A stretch of 50,000 nucleotides of DNA from Apostichopus japonicus (taxonomy: Eukaryota > Echinodermata > Holothuroidea > Aspidochirotida > Stichopodidae): positions 27,875,841-27,925,840 of the forward strand of contig NC_092575.1 in assembly GCF_037975245.1 (NCBI RefSeq). Direction: 5' to 3'. Each line of letters begins with the position of its first letter. Position 1 is the stretch's first letter. The position numbers and the translations under genes are program-made. A model generated the notes under the pieces. The model worked only from the letters and a program-made list of their open reading frames with translations, was not told the DNA's origin and did no database searches. Positions 20,988 through 32,274 of this stretch are shown here, one piece after another.

Positions 20988-21286
20988 CTGGCCATGGTTT
21001 CAAACAGAAAGTTTGCAACAGTTTTTGCTGTTTTGTTTCTTACAGCAACAGCCTCTGGCCATTTTGAAAAATAGTCACATAGGGTTTATATGATGTACTT
21101 ATTTCCATTGATGGTCTCTGGAAGGGGTCCAATCATATCCATGTGATAAAGTGGAATTTGCCCTTTTGGCATTCCAAGGTTGCAGCACTCTGCACAGGTA
21201 CAGGAAGTTCTCTGCCCTTCACTGATACCCTTTGCATATTCATTAGGAGAGCACTGCTGCCAAGGAGTTGTTCCATCTCCCTGTTG
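20988..21286 (-). pseudogene. Ginger-like integrase core, first half
   Basis: Reads SCTCAECCNLGMPKGQIPLY, HMDMIGPLPETINGNKYII, then after an in-frame TAA (21086-21088) TLCDYFSKWPEAVAVRNKT. The D in DMIGPLP is the first catalytic Asp of the RNase-H-fold integrase; the Cys pair just before it is the end of the zinc-binding region. Closes at a donor CCAG|GTAAAT (20987) and joins in phase to 20673. The upstream His part of the zinc module was not found, and the frame breaks near 21287, so this exon is incomplete or decayed at its 5' side. Confidence 0.85.
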
Positions 21287-24200
21287 CTACCCATCATGTT
21301 ACACAGGTCTTCATTGTTCTCTGCTCCATAGTACCTAACCACATACTCTCCACAAAGAAATAGGGCTTATAGTTTTAGTGATTGTGGAAAGTTTATTCCC
21401 AATGGAGTCTTTATTTCTGTTGTATGTTGTTAAACTAAGATGACATGTTCATGTGTATAAGTTAACCAACATGTCAGTTGCTTGTGTAATAATTTTAAGT
21501 TGGTATCCTTTCACTTTGTGAGGAGGTTGGCTACTGAACTACTTTTACTCTCAGAGCCATGTGCTTCATTCCTCCACTTATCCTTTGTTAGAGAGACATG
21601 GTATTGATTGTTTTGTGAGAGGAAATTCAACCATTCATGTGAAGAAAAAGAGCCTATTTCAGTGTATCTTGGTGAGTTATTTCATATTGATTATTAGTTA
21701 AATTTTACTTAATGGCATATGTTGCAAGAACTATTATTGTAAGAGAGATTTGGGGATATTATTGAGTTTCTCTCAAAGAGTTCTACCATGTGGTGGAGCA
21801 TTCATACATATTGTTATGTACAGTAACAGTAAGTTAGTAGGGCTATTTAAGTCAGTGTTATACTTGAGAAGGTTTAGTTTCAAGTGTAAAAGGAAGATTG
21901 CATTTCAAACTGTTTTATTTGATATTTGTTTATTGATATTTGTTTAATTACCTTATTTATCTGTCAATTTCATATTTTAGTAGCTTCTCAGTGACATTAT
22001 GAGAATAATTCTAAGTCACATGGTTAAAGGGGTAGTACTGACTGAGTCCATGTTTTCAGTTATGATCAGTTATTGTCTCGATATTAGTTCAGACAGAGTT
22101 AAGTTAATCATGATTCATTTACAATGTGCTTTAGTAACTGATGTTAAACCGATTGATGGGTTCTAGGTGTTTCGGTGTATTATAGGAATTCCCTTGGGAC
22201 TGTGTGTATAACTCAAGTGAGACGTTATTGGTTATTATATTTCTAGCTTAACTTCAGTTTCAATTTTGTGTTAATCCAGTGTAATTAAGGGATTAAAGGT
22301 TCATCAACTCAGACATTTTAAGAGTTTCAGTTGTACATCAAATTAAAGGGGCTGTGTATGAGCACTATGTAGTATATCTAAGCATGTATGAAATACCCTT
22401 GTAGTGTATTGTTCTTAAAAGGCAAATGTTGTACCATACTTTTGTAATACTTTGGGCAGCTTGTGTATTGGTGCTCCTAAATAGCATATCTGACTTTACC
22501 AAGTTGTACTTAGTACTTTAAATGCTTATATGTAGTTATATATGTTATAATTCAATTAAATTAACCTTTGTGAGCTATTCCAGATTTTATATGGTTATAT
22601 ATTAATTTTCTGGTTTAGGTTCTTTTGAGCTGAGTCGTGATCCGGTGATGTGAGGTTTACTGATCATTGTTGTTAGATGACTGGGCTGGTAAGTGATGCA
22701 TGATATTTTGCAGGGTATTTCCTTTGTGGTCATAATTGTTCACGCGAGTACCTGAGGTTACATTTTAGCTATTTTGTTTACTATTATTTTCTGATTTTAT
22801 CTTGCCAGGAGCGAAAGGATGTATGTCCGCCATGCCATTGAATTGTATTCTTCTTCATGTTACAGAAGGTGTTAATTAAATTTCATCTTTAGTTATGTGC
22901 TAGATTGGTACTTCAGTATATATTATTATATTCTGCTGTTATCATTTTTATGGATGATGTTATTGTACTACGTAAGAGATTCACATTTTCACTCTTCGGG
23001 TTTATATGGATGAACCGATAACTCCATTCTTTTCTTCAATTCATTTCCAATTCTTTTTCAATTCATTCAAGTCTTACTCAATTATTATCTTGTTATTTTC
23101 ACTAGAGATGAGCTATTGCAGGGTTGCTAGTCACTTGTTCATTGCAAGATTGTTTTACCACTTATCTGTTGTTTTATTATTTTCATTCAATTGAGGAGTT
23201 TCACACCAATGGTAAGTTGTTGGGTTAAATGTATACATGACTTACCTGGACAACTGTTAAGTTTTCAATTTTCTCTTCTCATTGCAGAGGCTGTTTTGTT
23301 TGTCTGTTTGTTTTGTTTGAATAAATTGGATAAACCAAGTGCAGTACTACTCTTCATCATTGTCGTTTGCGTGGCATGACTCACCGCTAGCTCCCCATTC
23401 AACTAGATTCCCAAATCGTTTCATCCACACCCATCTAAAAAAAGAAGTAAAATGGCATTCAGAACCATACACAATCTAATCATACGAACTGATGTTCAAG
23501 TGATTTATATCTGAGTTTTGTAAAATGCTAAACATTCAATTGTTTTTTCTGTTATTATTGTAACTCACACTGGAAGACTCTGTTACCAATTTTTTTCTTC
23601 ATTACCAAACCTATTACTTACTGACTTGTCAAACCCAACTGTTATATGGAAGTCCAATGGGAAATCTCTGAAGTGAGATGCAAGTCACATGCAGTGATCT
23701 AGCTGACAATGTATAAGTACCTGGATGAGTGATTGATAGTTAGTCAGAAAATTGCCTTGGAATCTGTCAGTGAGATGACAGGGTTACACCTAACTGATGT
23801 AGGAAGCATACATTGGTACATTACCTATACTTTGGTTATCTATATATTGTAAGCATTTAGAAATGTTACAAATTAATCTTTGAAGGGAATTTGCAGAATT
23901 TTTTATATTAATGACAGAAATTCACACTGTAGAGTTACAGTATGGAAGGAAAGACTTCTTGGTTATTAACCAAGTAGCAAATTTTACTTAAATAGATGTT
24001 GAAATAAGCATATGGGTTCATTGGGGATGAATTTTGGACAAAAGGCTATGGCTCTGTTGGTACTTTAGTTATGAACTGCATATGAATGTACGTACCTAGG
24101 ACATTTTCTCGGATACTTCTTTATGACAACAATTCAACTACTGAACTCTGTTATGTTCATGTGTCATTCTTGCTTCATATCACAATTCAGTTTTCTTTTC

Positions 24201-26233
24201 ATTTTGAAATTCATATCAGATAATTATGAAGTCCTATGTAAAGGTATTCCTGTTGCTTTAATTATACGCAGCTAAAAAAAAATACCAAAATGTGTTCTTA
24301 GCGAAATTTGTGTTTATGGCTGCAGTACATGAAAATTCCCGACAGTACTGCGAGTCATTAAGTCTACTGAATGTACCACCATCATGATCATCTTTAATAT
24401 ATGCTTAGTAAATTATAACTTTGAGAACAAATGAATGAGCTAGATCTTTCATTCTCTGGACAATCTCCACACATACTCCTTATACTCTTGCACTGGCCAA
24501 CAAAGGGATGCAAACTTTAAGCATCGGTTGATAACTTGATATGCATATGGTGAATGACTTTGCAGTTACAATCATGCAAACAAATATTGCTTTTAGATGA
24601 CAAAAAACAAAGTGATTTAGTGATAACTGTGCTGCTTGTGAACAGTATTTTCGACCCAGGCCTAGCATTTATAAGCTGAACGCATAAGGTGGTCCATATA
24701 TCATTAACATGTAAGGCCTATGAGCTAGGATAGGTATTTGAGAAAAAAAAACATGTTACACAACTTCCATTGTAGAATCCATCAAAATCAGGTGTACATG
24801 TGCCTCCTGCTGAAATGCAGATGAAAATAATACTTAGGTGGCGAAATTGTCACCACTCGTGTCCTACAAGGACTCTTACAGAAATTGAAATGAACCTGAT
24901 ATTTCTATTGATTTAGCCACCTTCTCAGATCCCTTTCTTTCAAATTATGGTCTTATACCAAAATACTCCTATCATTTGGTCAAATAAGTTCATGATAACA
25001 TGTGGGATAAAAAGAAAGCAAATTGTTGTGCATTTTTATTTGCTCTTTTTTCAATTGTTTCTCTCAACAACCAGCTATCCTCCAGAATAGAAATTTATTC
25101 ACCCACCCTCAAATTTGTCAAAGAGATTACACTAGGCCTATATTAGTTTTTTAGGTCCATTCTGGTCACTATTCTACAGTAATACTACAGTATATCACCA
25201 AGCAGTGTCTACATGTGATAATACATTGCAAATTTAATATAAATGATATAAACTTGGTTTAACCATGGAGCTATAATCCCAGGTTTATAGCTCCATGGTT
25301 TAACCTGCACTAATTTAATTGCAACATTGTTTTGTGCATATATTAACAACCTTAATTACCATAATTAAAATATCACCAGCAAAAAGGCCCATTAAACTTA
25401 TTAAAAATTATTAGCCAACACAGCTAACCTTCTGACAATGAAGTGATGGGCAGGTGGCCAACTGATTAGCTATAGCATATATTCGACCTGCTGCAGTGTC
25501 TGTGCACATCCCGGCACCAATATATTAAAAAAATATGGGAAAACCTCTAAAAAGAAAGAGATAATAAAGTAACACTCATTAATTTAATTGATCCTCCAAA
25601 TGGACAAGACAGGGACCCCCCCCCCTCTCCCTTGCTACCTTGTGTTTTAACTAGTAAGGGGACTAATCCCAGGACATATCTTTCAGAAAATCTGAAAAGT
25701 CCTATCCTGAAGATTTCTTTTTGTTTTTAACCTAGCAATTTCAAACACATAATCATTATTGAAATTAAAAGCTTGTATATTCATGGTAGCATGGGTACAC
25801 ACTACACAGCTGATATGTAACTGACAGCTGATCTGGGAGTTTTGGCAGCTACCAGAGTAACAAAAATTATACCAAGTAGGCTTTATTTCAGAGATTGCCA
25901 ATCGGAATGGCTTGAATTTGAATAAAGCAAATTATTTGCAAATAGGGTTAACTCTCGAAGTCCTACTCCTAGGCTACAGTAGGCTAGCCTATAGTAGCCT
26001 AATACTATTCGTGTCTTGCCGACTAATTATGCATCACGATATTCTCTAACACTAATAAAGTTTAGACTTTTCAGTTCTACTCTTAGGTGATTACAATAAT
26101 AAAATACTTATAATCTGCAAGGCCCAAATGGCCAATGCACTTAGTTCAAGTTATATGTATATCTATGGAATCATTTTCTTCAGTGGAAATAATTCCTAAA
26201 AGTTTTATACAAATAAACAAATAATACACTTAC
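21287..26233. other. Long probable intron of the Ginger-like gene
   Basis: About 5 kb without a recognisable exon. Plus-strand sequence from 21360 to 23400 is T-rich. The zinc-binding exon of the integrase should lie here but I could not find it. A strong hairpin sits at 25256-25305. Confidence 0.45.
25256..25305. repeat. Near-perfect hairpin, 21-base arms
   Basis: GGTTTAACCATGGAGCTATAA, an 8-base loop, then TTATAGCTCCATGG plus TTTAACC. Twenty of 21 pairs match. Confidence 0.9.
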
Positions 26234-26446
26234 CGCCAAACCCTTCTTGTAAGCTTTAATTTCGTTGCCATGTGGGCCGACGTAAACTAGATCGGCATCT
26301 CCCGTCAGTCTAAAACTCTTCGATCTTCCCCTTATCGATCTTTCTAGATTTAACGTAGACTTTTCAGGGTACAGTCCTGACGAAAGATATTTTCCAATGA
26401 TAATGTAGGCCTACTCGTCATCGGTATCCAGGTCAGGAGAAGTCAT
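26234..26446 (-). pseudogene. First coding exon of the Ginger-like gene
   Basis: ATG at 26446 opens MTSPDLDTDDE, then an in-frame TAG (26411-26413, codon 12), then the same frame continues with GKYLSSGLYPEKSTLNLERS and FRLTGDADLVYVGPHGNE up to a consensus donor GGCG|GTAAGTG at 26233. The GKYL..G.YP....N.ERSIR pattern followed by a short beta-rich YVG segment is what I know from the N-terminus of intron-containing integrases of this group, ahead of the zinc module. The exon lies 940 bases inside the right end, as expected for a gene reading inwards. The stop confirms inactivation, or marks a start further along. Confidence 0.65.
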
Positions 26447-27239
26447 CTTGTAATATCAGATCGGGCTAAGTAAGTTAACGGTCTCAACTCTTAATGCAAT
26501 TACTGTGCGTGCATGTATGCAACTACTAAGAAATTTTGGGCCTGCGACATGTAACGACGTAGACGGCACATTCGGCTTACTTCACTGAGTAAACAGCAGT
26601 ATATATTTTACAGTAGAATGCAAATACGCATGCGTGAAATAAAAACTTTGTCACACCTAGAACGTAGAGCGGGAGATTTCCACATTTCCCGCGTACTGAA
26701 TAAAATATATTGACTCTGACCAGGGAGTTTTTCCATAACAACTCCCTGCTCAGCTGACCCCGGATTTGACCTCCATGCTCCGGATGGCGGGGAACTATCG
26801 CCGCCGCGTATCGTTTAAAATACATTTACCTTCGACCTACATGGTTGATCTTTCTCCAACGTTTAGAAATTCCGACCTTCCAAACAACTACCCTAATGGT
26901 AGTAACGATTGATAAGCAGCAGAGTCAGACAGACATGACTAATTAGTTCGGAAGATAAGTTTAACATTCATTATGCCGCCTTCTGACAGTCGACGATCGA
27001 AATAGCGCGGACAGCGTCCCTCTGGAGTGTAGTCTCCATGATAATAATAACATTTTGCCGCCTCTTCCCACAACAGTCGACACTCGAAGTATTAGTTATG
27101 CTTTAACCGAGTTTTGAGGGTGCATGCTGACCGATATATAAGTTGTCAACCTGGTCTTCGCTAGTAAATTACCTCCTTTTAAGTAATAAGGGAACGTAGA
27201 TAGGGCCAGAAATGTTTGTCACTCAACAGAACCACGTTA
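26447..27239 (-). promoter_or_regulatory. Probable 5' region of the Ginger-like gene
   Basis: Locally G+C-richer DNA between the right end and the first exon. Holds a 9-base-arm hairpin CAGGGAGTT...AACTCCCTG (26725-26751). No convincing TATA box seen on the minus strand. Confidence 0.3.
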
Positions 27240-27383
27240 AAGCTCTTTGAAGAGAACCCGGACACTTTCCACGGTGGCGTAGAAAGCAAGGGAAAGTGTC
27301 CCTGAGACACTATTCACGCAAATGAGACACTATTTCCTAGTAATAAGTGTCCTACGGACGCCCGGACACTCATTACTGCCACA
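27240..27383. repeat. Right terminal region of the Ginger-like element
   Basis: Inverted partner of 11656-11850. Contains about seven GTGTCC/GGACAC or AGTGTCTC half sites, including CGGACGCCCGGACACTC at the very end and a CCCGGACACTTTCC copy at the inner border. Confidence 0.75.
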
Positions 27384-27387
27384 CTGG

Positions 27388-28881
27388 TACTGACAATACG
27401 AGTGCTCTAAAGCCAAACATGACATTATACAGTATAGAAAACAATTGTCAAAACAGTGTGTAGTCACAAGCCTGGTTTTCTAGGGTGGTTTACCAGATTT
27501 GCTGATTTAATTGGTGTAAGCTGCGTGCAGGGGATTGGTTAGTTTGTTGCTCTGTGTTTGTTCTCTGTAGGTATTGTTACCATGGGCGTAGATAGCTTTT
27601 CTAAGGTGGGGACTTGGCGGACGTCACATCACATGGAATCCAGAATGACGTTATACTACAAAACACTCGTCACTATTATCAATATATGGATTTCCGGAAT
27701 ATGTTAATAACGTTATAGGGACACGTTAGCTCTTATTGTGAGAGTTTCAACATACTGAGCTTCAAATGGTCAAATCAGTTCGATTCATTCTAGTGACTGC
27801 CAAATTAAGGGGCTCTCGATATTGCCAGTACTGAATATTCCGACTAATCTCTTTCTTCTAACGATTTTCGTGATGGTTATCTTTTTCATTAGAAGCATGA
27901 AAAGTGGGGGGGGGGGGGATATTTCGTGTTACATCCCTTGCAGTTCAAAAAGTGGTGGAGACATGTCTCCAACGGGTTCTACGCTCATACATGTTATCAG
28001 TTTGTAGTGCCTTTCTTGCTGTGATTTTATTCCATGAAGAAGAAGTAAAGGTATTTATTTGTGAAATATTTTGCGAAATCCTCATCTTAGTTCTTGTGAA
28101 AACGCTGACTATTATTATATGTAGCTTTATATTGTGACTCATTCATTGATATGGACAACAACAAAAACTCCCTCGATTTTACAGGCTGCAAAAAAATGAA
28201 TAAATCTGGGCATAACTAAAATTTTAATTATTCAGAATCCTCTTACCTTGCCTTCTTAATTAGTTTGTATCAAAAAAGCAATTTAAAAAATAGAAATTAA
28301 TCGCAAACTTGTCTGCTCTGCTGGCAGGTAAATTTGTATGATATAAATTTGGTTGACTGTAGTTGTCAAGATTGAATGGAATATTTGGATAACTATACGC
28401 ACATGTTTGCATTTTTAAAATGTGTTTCTACAGCGCTCTTTACGTAAACACTGTGCTTGTTTTAAAGATGTAACCAGTCACCATTAAACTCATATATGAT
28501 TTCGAAATATTGTTGGAAATGTATCAAGTTTAGTATCAATACACTTCTCTATATACAGCTAATGTTAAAGAGTTCATGTCAGATACAGCTACATTTCACG
28601 TGTACATGTCACGTTAAATCTGACCGACCGGTAAAGATGGAAACCTTTGATCAACTCACTCCATAACAATATAACCAGCTAAGTTTTCCTCTAGTACCAA
28701 TTATGATAGGTTATGCGTTATTGTGGCTGATTTCCTGCTTGGTCTCGGTTTTATCCGTTTGTCATTTCCACTCGATTCTTATTGTTATTATTAGATAAAA
28801 CTGGTAAAGGTGAGTACACGCAGTAAAAACTGATGTGTGTTATAATTTCCTAACATGTGTGACATTTTATGACCACGCAGT
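27388..28881. other. Non-coding stretch
   Basis: No gene. At 27581 the sequence CATGGGCGTAGATAGC resembles the left end of the CATGGGCG-type hAT-like elements, but no partner end is seen. A 14-base G run lies near 27905. Confidence 0.45.
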
Positions 28882-29310
28882 CATGGGCTGCGATCCTGGG
28901 GGATGGGGGGGGGGGTATAACCCCCATGAAAATGGGTGAAGGGGATGTAATACACCATATCCCCCCACCAAATGCCAGGGATAAGAATAGTTTCATGCCT
29001 ACATTTATGCATCATCGTGAATGTACGGCTCTTTTTTAGCTTCATTTCTCGGCTACCATAAACGCAGTGCAATCTTTTCAAATAAAGCGTCTTTATCAAG
29101 CAAGAATAGTTGACTGTAGGCTTCATTGGCCCTATAACAACAAAAGGTATTATTGCGCCAATGGTATTGATATAGTACATAATGCACCATATAGCATCAT
29201 ATAGGCCCTATGGTAGGCCTACACACGCAGTCGCGTAGCCAGGATTTTTTAGTGGGGGCGCTGGGAGGGCTTGAACATTTCCTGGGGGGGGGGGGCTTGA
29301 CCATTTTTTG

Positions 29311-29420
29311 TACTATCTAAGCGGAGCGCCCCATAGGTTGGCGCGCAGCGTACAGAATTTTTTTTAGCTAAAAAGGCCTCCTAGATCGCTGGAAATGACA
29401 CTTCCCAGGCTTTCAAAGCT
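29311..29420 (-). repeat. Shared hAT-like module, copy 5
   Basis: Plus strand reads TACTATCTAAGCGGAGCGCC, CCATAGGTTGGCGCGCAGCG, then GGCCTCCTAGATCGCTGGAA. Core 29326-29344. Reverse orientation relative to copies 1-4, consistent with lying near the left instead of the right end. Confidence 0.85.
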
Positions 29421-29731
29421 GCTCTAAAGTTTTCTCAACATCCTTTATTTTGAGATCCCATGTTTTGATATGGTCATCAAATAGTTTAGTGAAATAGAAA
29501 GGGAAAAAAAAAACAATCTTGTAAGTTACTTTGAAATAGCATGACAAATCTTTTGTGAGTTTGACACCGGCATTGAGATTTTTCGACAAATCTGAAAATT
29601 GCGCGTTTAAAATAAAGATAGATTGACTGGGCTTTCAGCCAAGTAACATACTGAAATGACCAAACTATATGTCAAACTGACATCAAAGATTGCGTCTGAA
29701 ATATTATTAGGGTGATAGACTGATTGGCCGG

Positions 29732-30302
29732 CAGTGGCGGAGCTAGGGGTTTTGGTCATGGGGGCGAAAATGGCCTGTAGGGGCGCCTTCGATACTATCT
29801 AAGAGGAGCGCCACCACAGGTTGGCGCGGAGCGTACAAAAAAAATTGAGTAAAGATATTCCCTATATCGCCGGAAATGACCCTTTCGGGGCCTTGCTAAT
29901 TTGCAGATAAACGAAGAATAAATATGTGTCATCGCCATTTGTGACAAGTCGGAAGTTTATATGGGTGTTGAAAGTACATGCGCTTCATCACAATCCCTGT
30001 GGTATCTTTGTGAGTGCTCATGTTTTCGAAAAAATAGATCGAAAACCCCGTACAGTTCTTGGAACGAGTTTCGTACAATGGAATTAAGTGCCTATAAAAT
30101 AAATACCGCCGTACGTTAGAGTATTTTGCCAGTTAACTACACCAACAAAATGTGACAAATGTCAATAGGTCGATGAGAGTGCAATAAAAAAGTCAATAAT
30201 CGCAAAAATTGCTTACAAGCTGAAAAGGGCGCCAGTAGTCCATTTGAGTCCGTCAGGGGGGGGGGGGCATCCTCCCCTGACTGTTTGGACGCTCCGCCAC
30301 TG
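29732..30302. mobile_element. Inner hAT-like element (CAGTGGCGGAG ends)
   Basis: Left CAGTGGCGGAGCTAGG, right GCTCCGCCACTG, with exact 8-base duplication TTGGCCGG (29724-29731, 30303-30310). 571 bases, non-coding. Shares its 11 terminal bases with the element at 8420-10352. Module copy 6 lies 60 bases inside its left end; a G run of 12 precedes the right end. Confidence 0.9.
29793..29900 (-). repeat. Shared hAT-like module, copy 6
   Basis: Plus strand TACTATCTAAGAGGAGCGCC, ACCACAGGTTGGCGCGGAGC, then ATCGCCGGAAATGACCCTTT. Core 29808-29827 with both hairpin arms intact. Confidence 0.85.
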
Positions 30303-31067
30303 TTGGCCGGTAGTTCTAAGCGATAGTGTTGTCTCCTTTCTTGAAAAGTCGGTTTTTTAGCGGTTTAAAGAGCATCAGGGTGCATCCCAGAAGTGAAAAC
30401 CCGATTGAAAATAAAACAGGGTATCAAGGCAATGACGCGAGCAATGATGTGAGAAACATGTGTATGTCAGCATTTTTTACCTTTTAACATCTTCTATGGC
30501 ATGCAGGTACCTGGAAACCACCTTTCTATAAGGGTATAGTATTGCTCACCAGCTTGTATGATCAGTTAATGCGCACCAGTTACAAGATACCGATTGGCTG
30601 TTTGTAGTATTTATTTGTATGTTAGGGATTATGGATATTTTAAAAAAGAGTGACAAAGGCAAAGTTTGCCCGAACAGTCGAACACACAGATTCAGTAGTA
30701 AACATTATGTGTGTTGTAGTCTTGTAGAGCAGGAATTATATTATTCGACGGTCGTTAACATGCGTTTTCAGTACAGTGCGACTACTGTAGACTTCTCGGC
30801 CTATGCGCTGTCACGTCAGGTTTTTCAGCAACTATAGCCTACTGCCGGCCCGCGGTCGAAGGGTCGTTCATGAGTGGTCATCATGGAATTTCGAGACCAT
30901 TCAGACCAATGATATATTTTTCGCACATGTAATTTTTTTTTCGACACCCAAAATCCCAGTGAGGGGGAGGGGGCGATTGGGCGACAAGCTTTCATGGGGG
31001 GGGCTGTCGCCCAACGCCCCCGTAGCTACGCCACTGTACACACGTACATGTACACTCGAAAGGTGAG

Positions 31068-31350
31068 ATGATTTCAGGCAGGCAGGTAAAAATCCTACTT
31101 CCATTTAATGTCCCCATCCAACCAACGTCAGTACAGCTGTCCACTTGCAGAGATTACAAACACTTTCCTCTCCTGGCAAATGGCAACGGAACTCGGGGAT
31201 GGAGACTTAGCCTCTCCTATATTAATTTATTAGTTTTCATAGAGAAAGGAGTGGAGGGAAGTTTTGGTATCAGATGTTGATACCGAAGATTGAACCAGGG
31301 ACCTCCAATTGTCACCGCAGGCGAGCCCTCTACCATCGTACTGCCCGGCC
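31068..31350 (-). mobile_element. tRNA-derived SINE
   Basis: Read on the minus strand, the 5' part (31350-31285) is tRNA-like: GGGCAGTACGATGGTAGAGG supplies an A-box-like region and GGTCCCTGGTTCAATC a B-box-like region about 45 bases on. A unique body follows and the 3' part contains GGGGACATTAAATGGAAG, a phrase also seen in the second SINE (GGACGTTAAATGG). Not a functional tRNA: the cloverleaf does not close. It sits inside the outer hAT-like element, so it is a later or co-inserted event. Confidence 0.65.
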
Positions 31351-31677
31351 AAGTTAGCCTACATTCAGTGCTAGGTCGTCGCGTTATTCTCTAAGTTCAA
31401 CTCATCAGGTTTTCCCTAGCTAAAAAGCAAACGGAATGTAACTATGTGTAATTGTGTATTGCATGTGTTTAGGCCTATAATAGCCTGCATGAGGCTATTT
31501 TCTTCATCGAATAATATGAAAGAGCTCTGTACATTCTAACGTAGCGCCTGAAACAAGATTGACATGGGCAATTTTCCCAAAATGATACCCGAAATTTAAA
31601 AAAGTATTTTGGATCCTGAATATGAGATATTTCGGACATGATATCCCTATTTTCTAAAACTGGGTATATGCCGCTTG

Positions 31678-31782
31678 GAAACCTCGGGAAGTGCCATTTC
31701 CGGCCAACTAGAGGGTTTGTAAATCCCAAAATGTTCTTGTACGCTTCGCGCCAACCTATAGTGGCGCTATGCTTAGAAAGTC
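31678..31782 (+). repeat. Shared hAT-like module, copy 7
   Basis: AAACCTCGGGAAGTGCCATT, TCCGGCCAACTAGAGGG, TTCTTGTACGCTTCGCGCCA and TAGTGGCGCTATGCTTAG. Core 31748-31767; lies about 50 bases from the right end of the 28882-31829 element. Confidence 0.8.
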
Positions 31783-31900
31783 AACAAGGTCAAATCCTCC
31801 TCACTCGGAAGTACGGATCGCCGCCCATGCACACAGTTGCTACTGAGGACTTTTAAAATTTTAAATGTTAATAAGTATAATATAGATTTGGAATGAGCTA

Positions 31901-32266
31901 ATGTTTGTGGTCACAACCTCGACAAAGCTGACGTCTTTTGAAAGTCAAATCGATAACCACGAATGGAACTCTGTAATATTGGGAGGTGATTTTAACTCTG
32001 TGTGGAATTTAGATTTTGATAAAATAGGTGGATTGTCCCAAACCAACTTTCAATCTCGCTCAAAAATGTTACATATGATGCAGAAACTAGATTTAATTGA
32101 TATTTGGAGAGACCGTAATCCTAGAAGTAAACATTTGACGGGGCATTCTAACATCTATGATTCCTTTCATTGCAGATTAGACATTGTTCTTATCTCTAGC
32201 CATCTCAGGAATTCCATTACTGATTCTGCAAGTCGTTCATTGTTGGTTCAGACCAATCACTCGTAA
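31901..32266 (+). pseudogene. L1/Tx1-like retrotransposon, endonuclease part
   Basis: 121-residue frame matching the C-terminal half of an APE-type endonuclease: VILGGDFNSVWN (the GGDFN motif, about residue 27), then DIWRDRNP and CRLDIVLIS (R-x-D motif). The final motif, normally S/T-D-H, reads QTNHS here, replacing the catalytic Asp with Asn. The N-terminal half is missing (5' truncation) and the frame breaks right after NHS. In an active element this domain nicks target DNA for reverse transcription. Confidence 0.8.
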
Positions 32267-32274
32267 ACCTGTCC

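Larger units (their letters stand above)
11656..27383 (-). mobile_element. Ginger-like DNA transposon, 15.7 kb, degenerate
   Basis: Left end TGTGACAGGGAATAGTGTCC, right end (reverse complement) TGTGGCAGTAATGAGTGTCC; the first 27 bases match at 22, with 14 identical bases AGTGTCCGGGCGTC. Both are flanked by CTGG (11652-11655 and 27384-27387), an exact 4-base duplication. TGTNR termini, 4-bp TSDs and a multi-exon gypsy-type integrase gene are the published hallmarks of Ginger elements. The integrase exons and a gene-start-like exon all lie on the minus strand, running from 26446 down to 19289 and perhaps 12241. The unit is larger than I expect for the family, explained in part by later insertions in its introns. 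Two in-frame stops in the integrase and one in the first exon show this copy is dead. Confidence 0.75.
29228..31036. mobile_element. Middle hAT-like element (CAGTSGCGTAGC ends)
   Basis: Left end CAGTCGCGTAGCCAGG, right end GTAGCTACGCCACTG (reverse complement CAGTGGCGTAGCTAC). Exact 8-base duplication TACACACG on both sides (29220-29227, 31037-31044). 1809 bases including a further nested element. Module copy 5 lies about 85 bases inside its left end. G-rich just inside both ends. No transposase gene. Confidence 0.85.
28882..31829. mobile_element. Outer hAT-like element of a three-level nest
   Basis: Left end CATGGGCTGCGATCCTGG, right end GGATCGCCGCCCATG (reverse complement CATGGGCGGCGATCC). 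Flanks CACGCAGT (28874-28881) and CACACAGT (31830-31837) match at 7 of 8 bases. Same family as 9001-9558. Holds the complete element 29228-31036, a SINE and a module copy near its right end; without those it would be under 1 kb. Confidence 0.75.

Noticed and set aside
21133-21342. Open minus-strand frame starting at 21342 over the integrase exon
   Set aside because: The recognisable integrase motifs (DMIGPLPE, DYFSKWPEA) are in a different frame; this one is a shadow, although a frame break near 21287 means its upstream part cannot be fully excluded.
21360-23440. LTR-like T-rich segment with AATAAA near its end
   Set aside because: No matching start, no flanking duplication and no second copy found.
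24780-24835. Minus-strand peptide with spaced cysteines (GGTCTPDFDGFYNGSC) behind an AG acceptor, EGF-like at first sight
   Set aside because: Under 25 codons, ends in a poly-Phe run, no donor or neighbouring exons; likely chance.
27581-27620. Left end of another CATGGGCG-type element
   Set aside because: No partner end with a matching duplication; kept only as a note.
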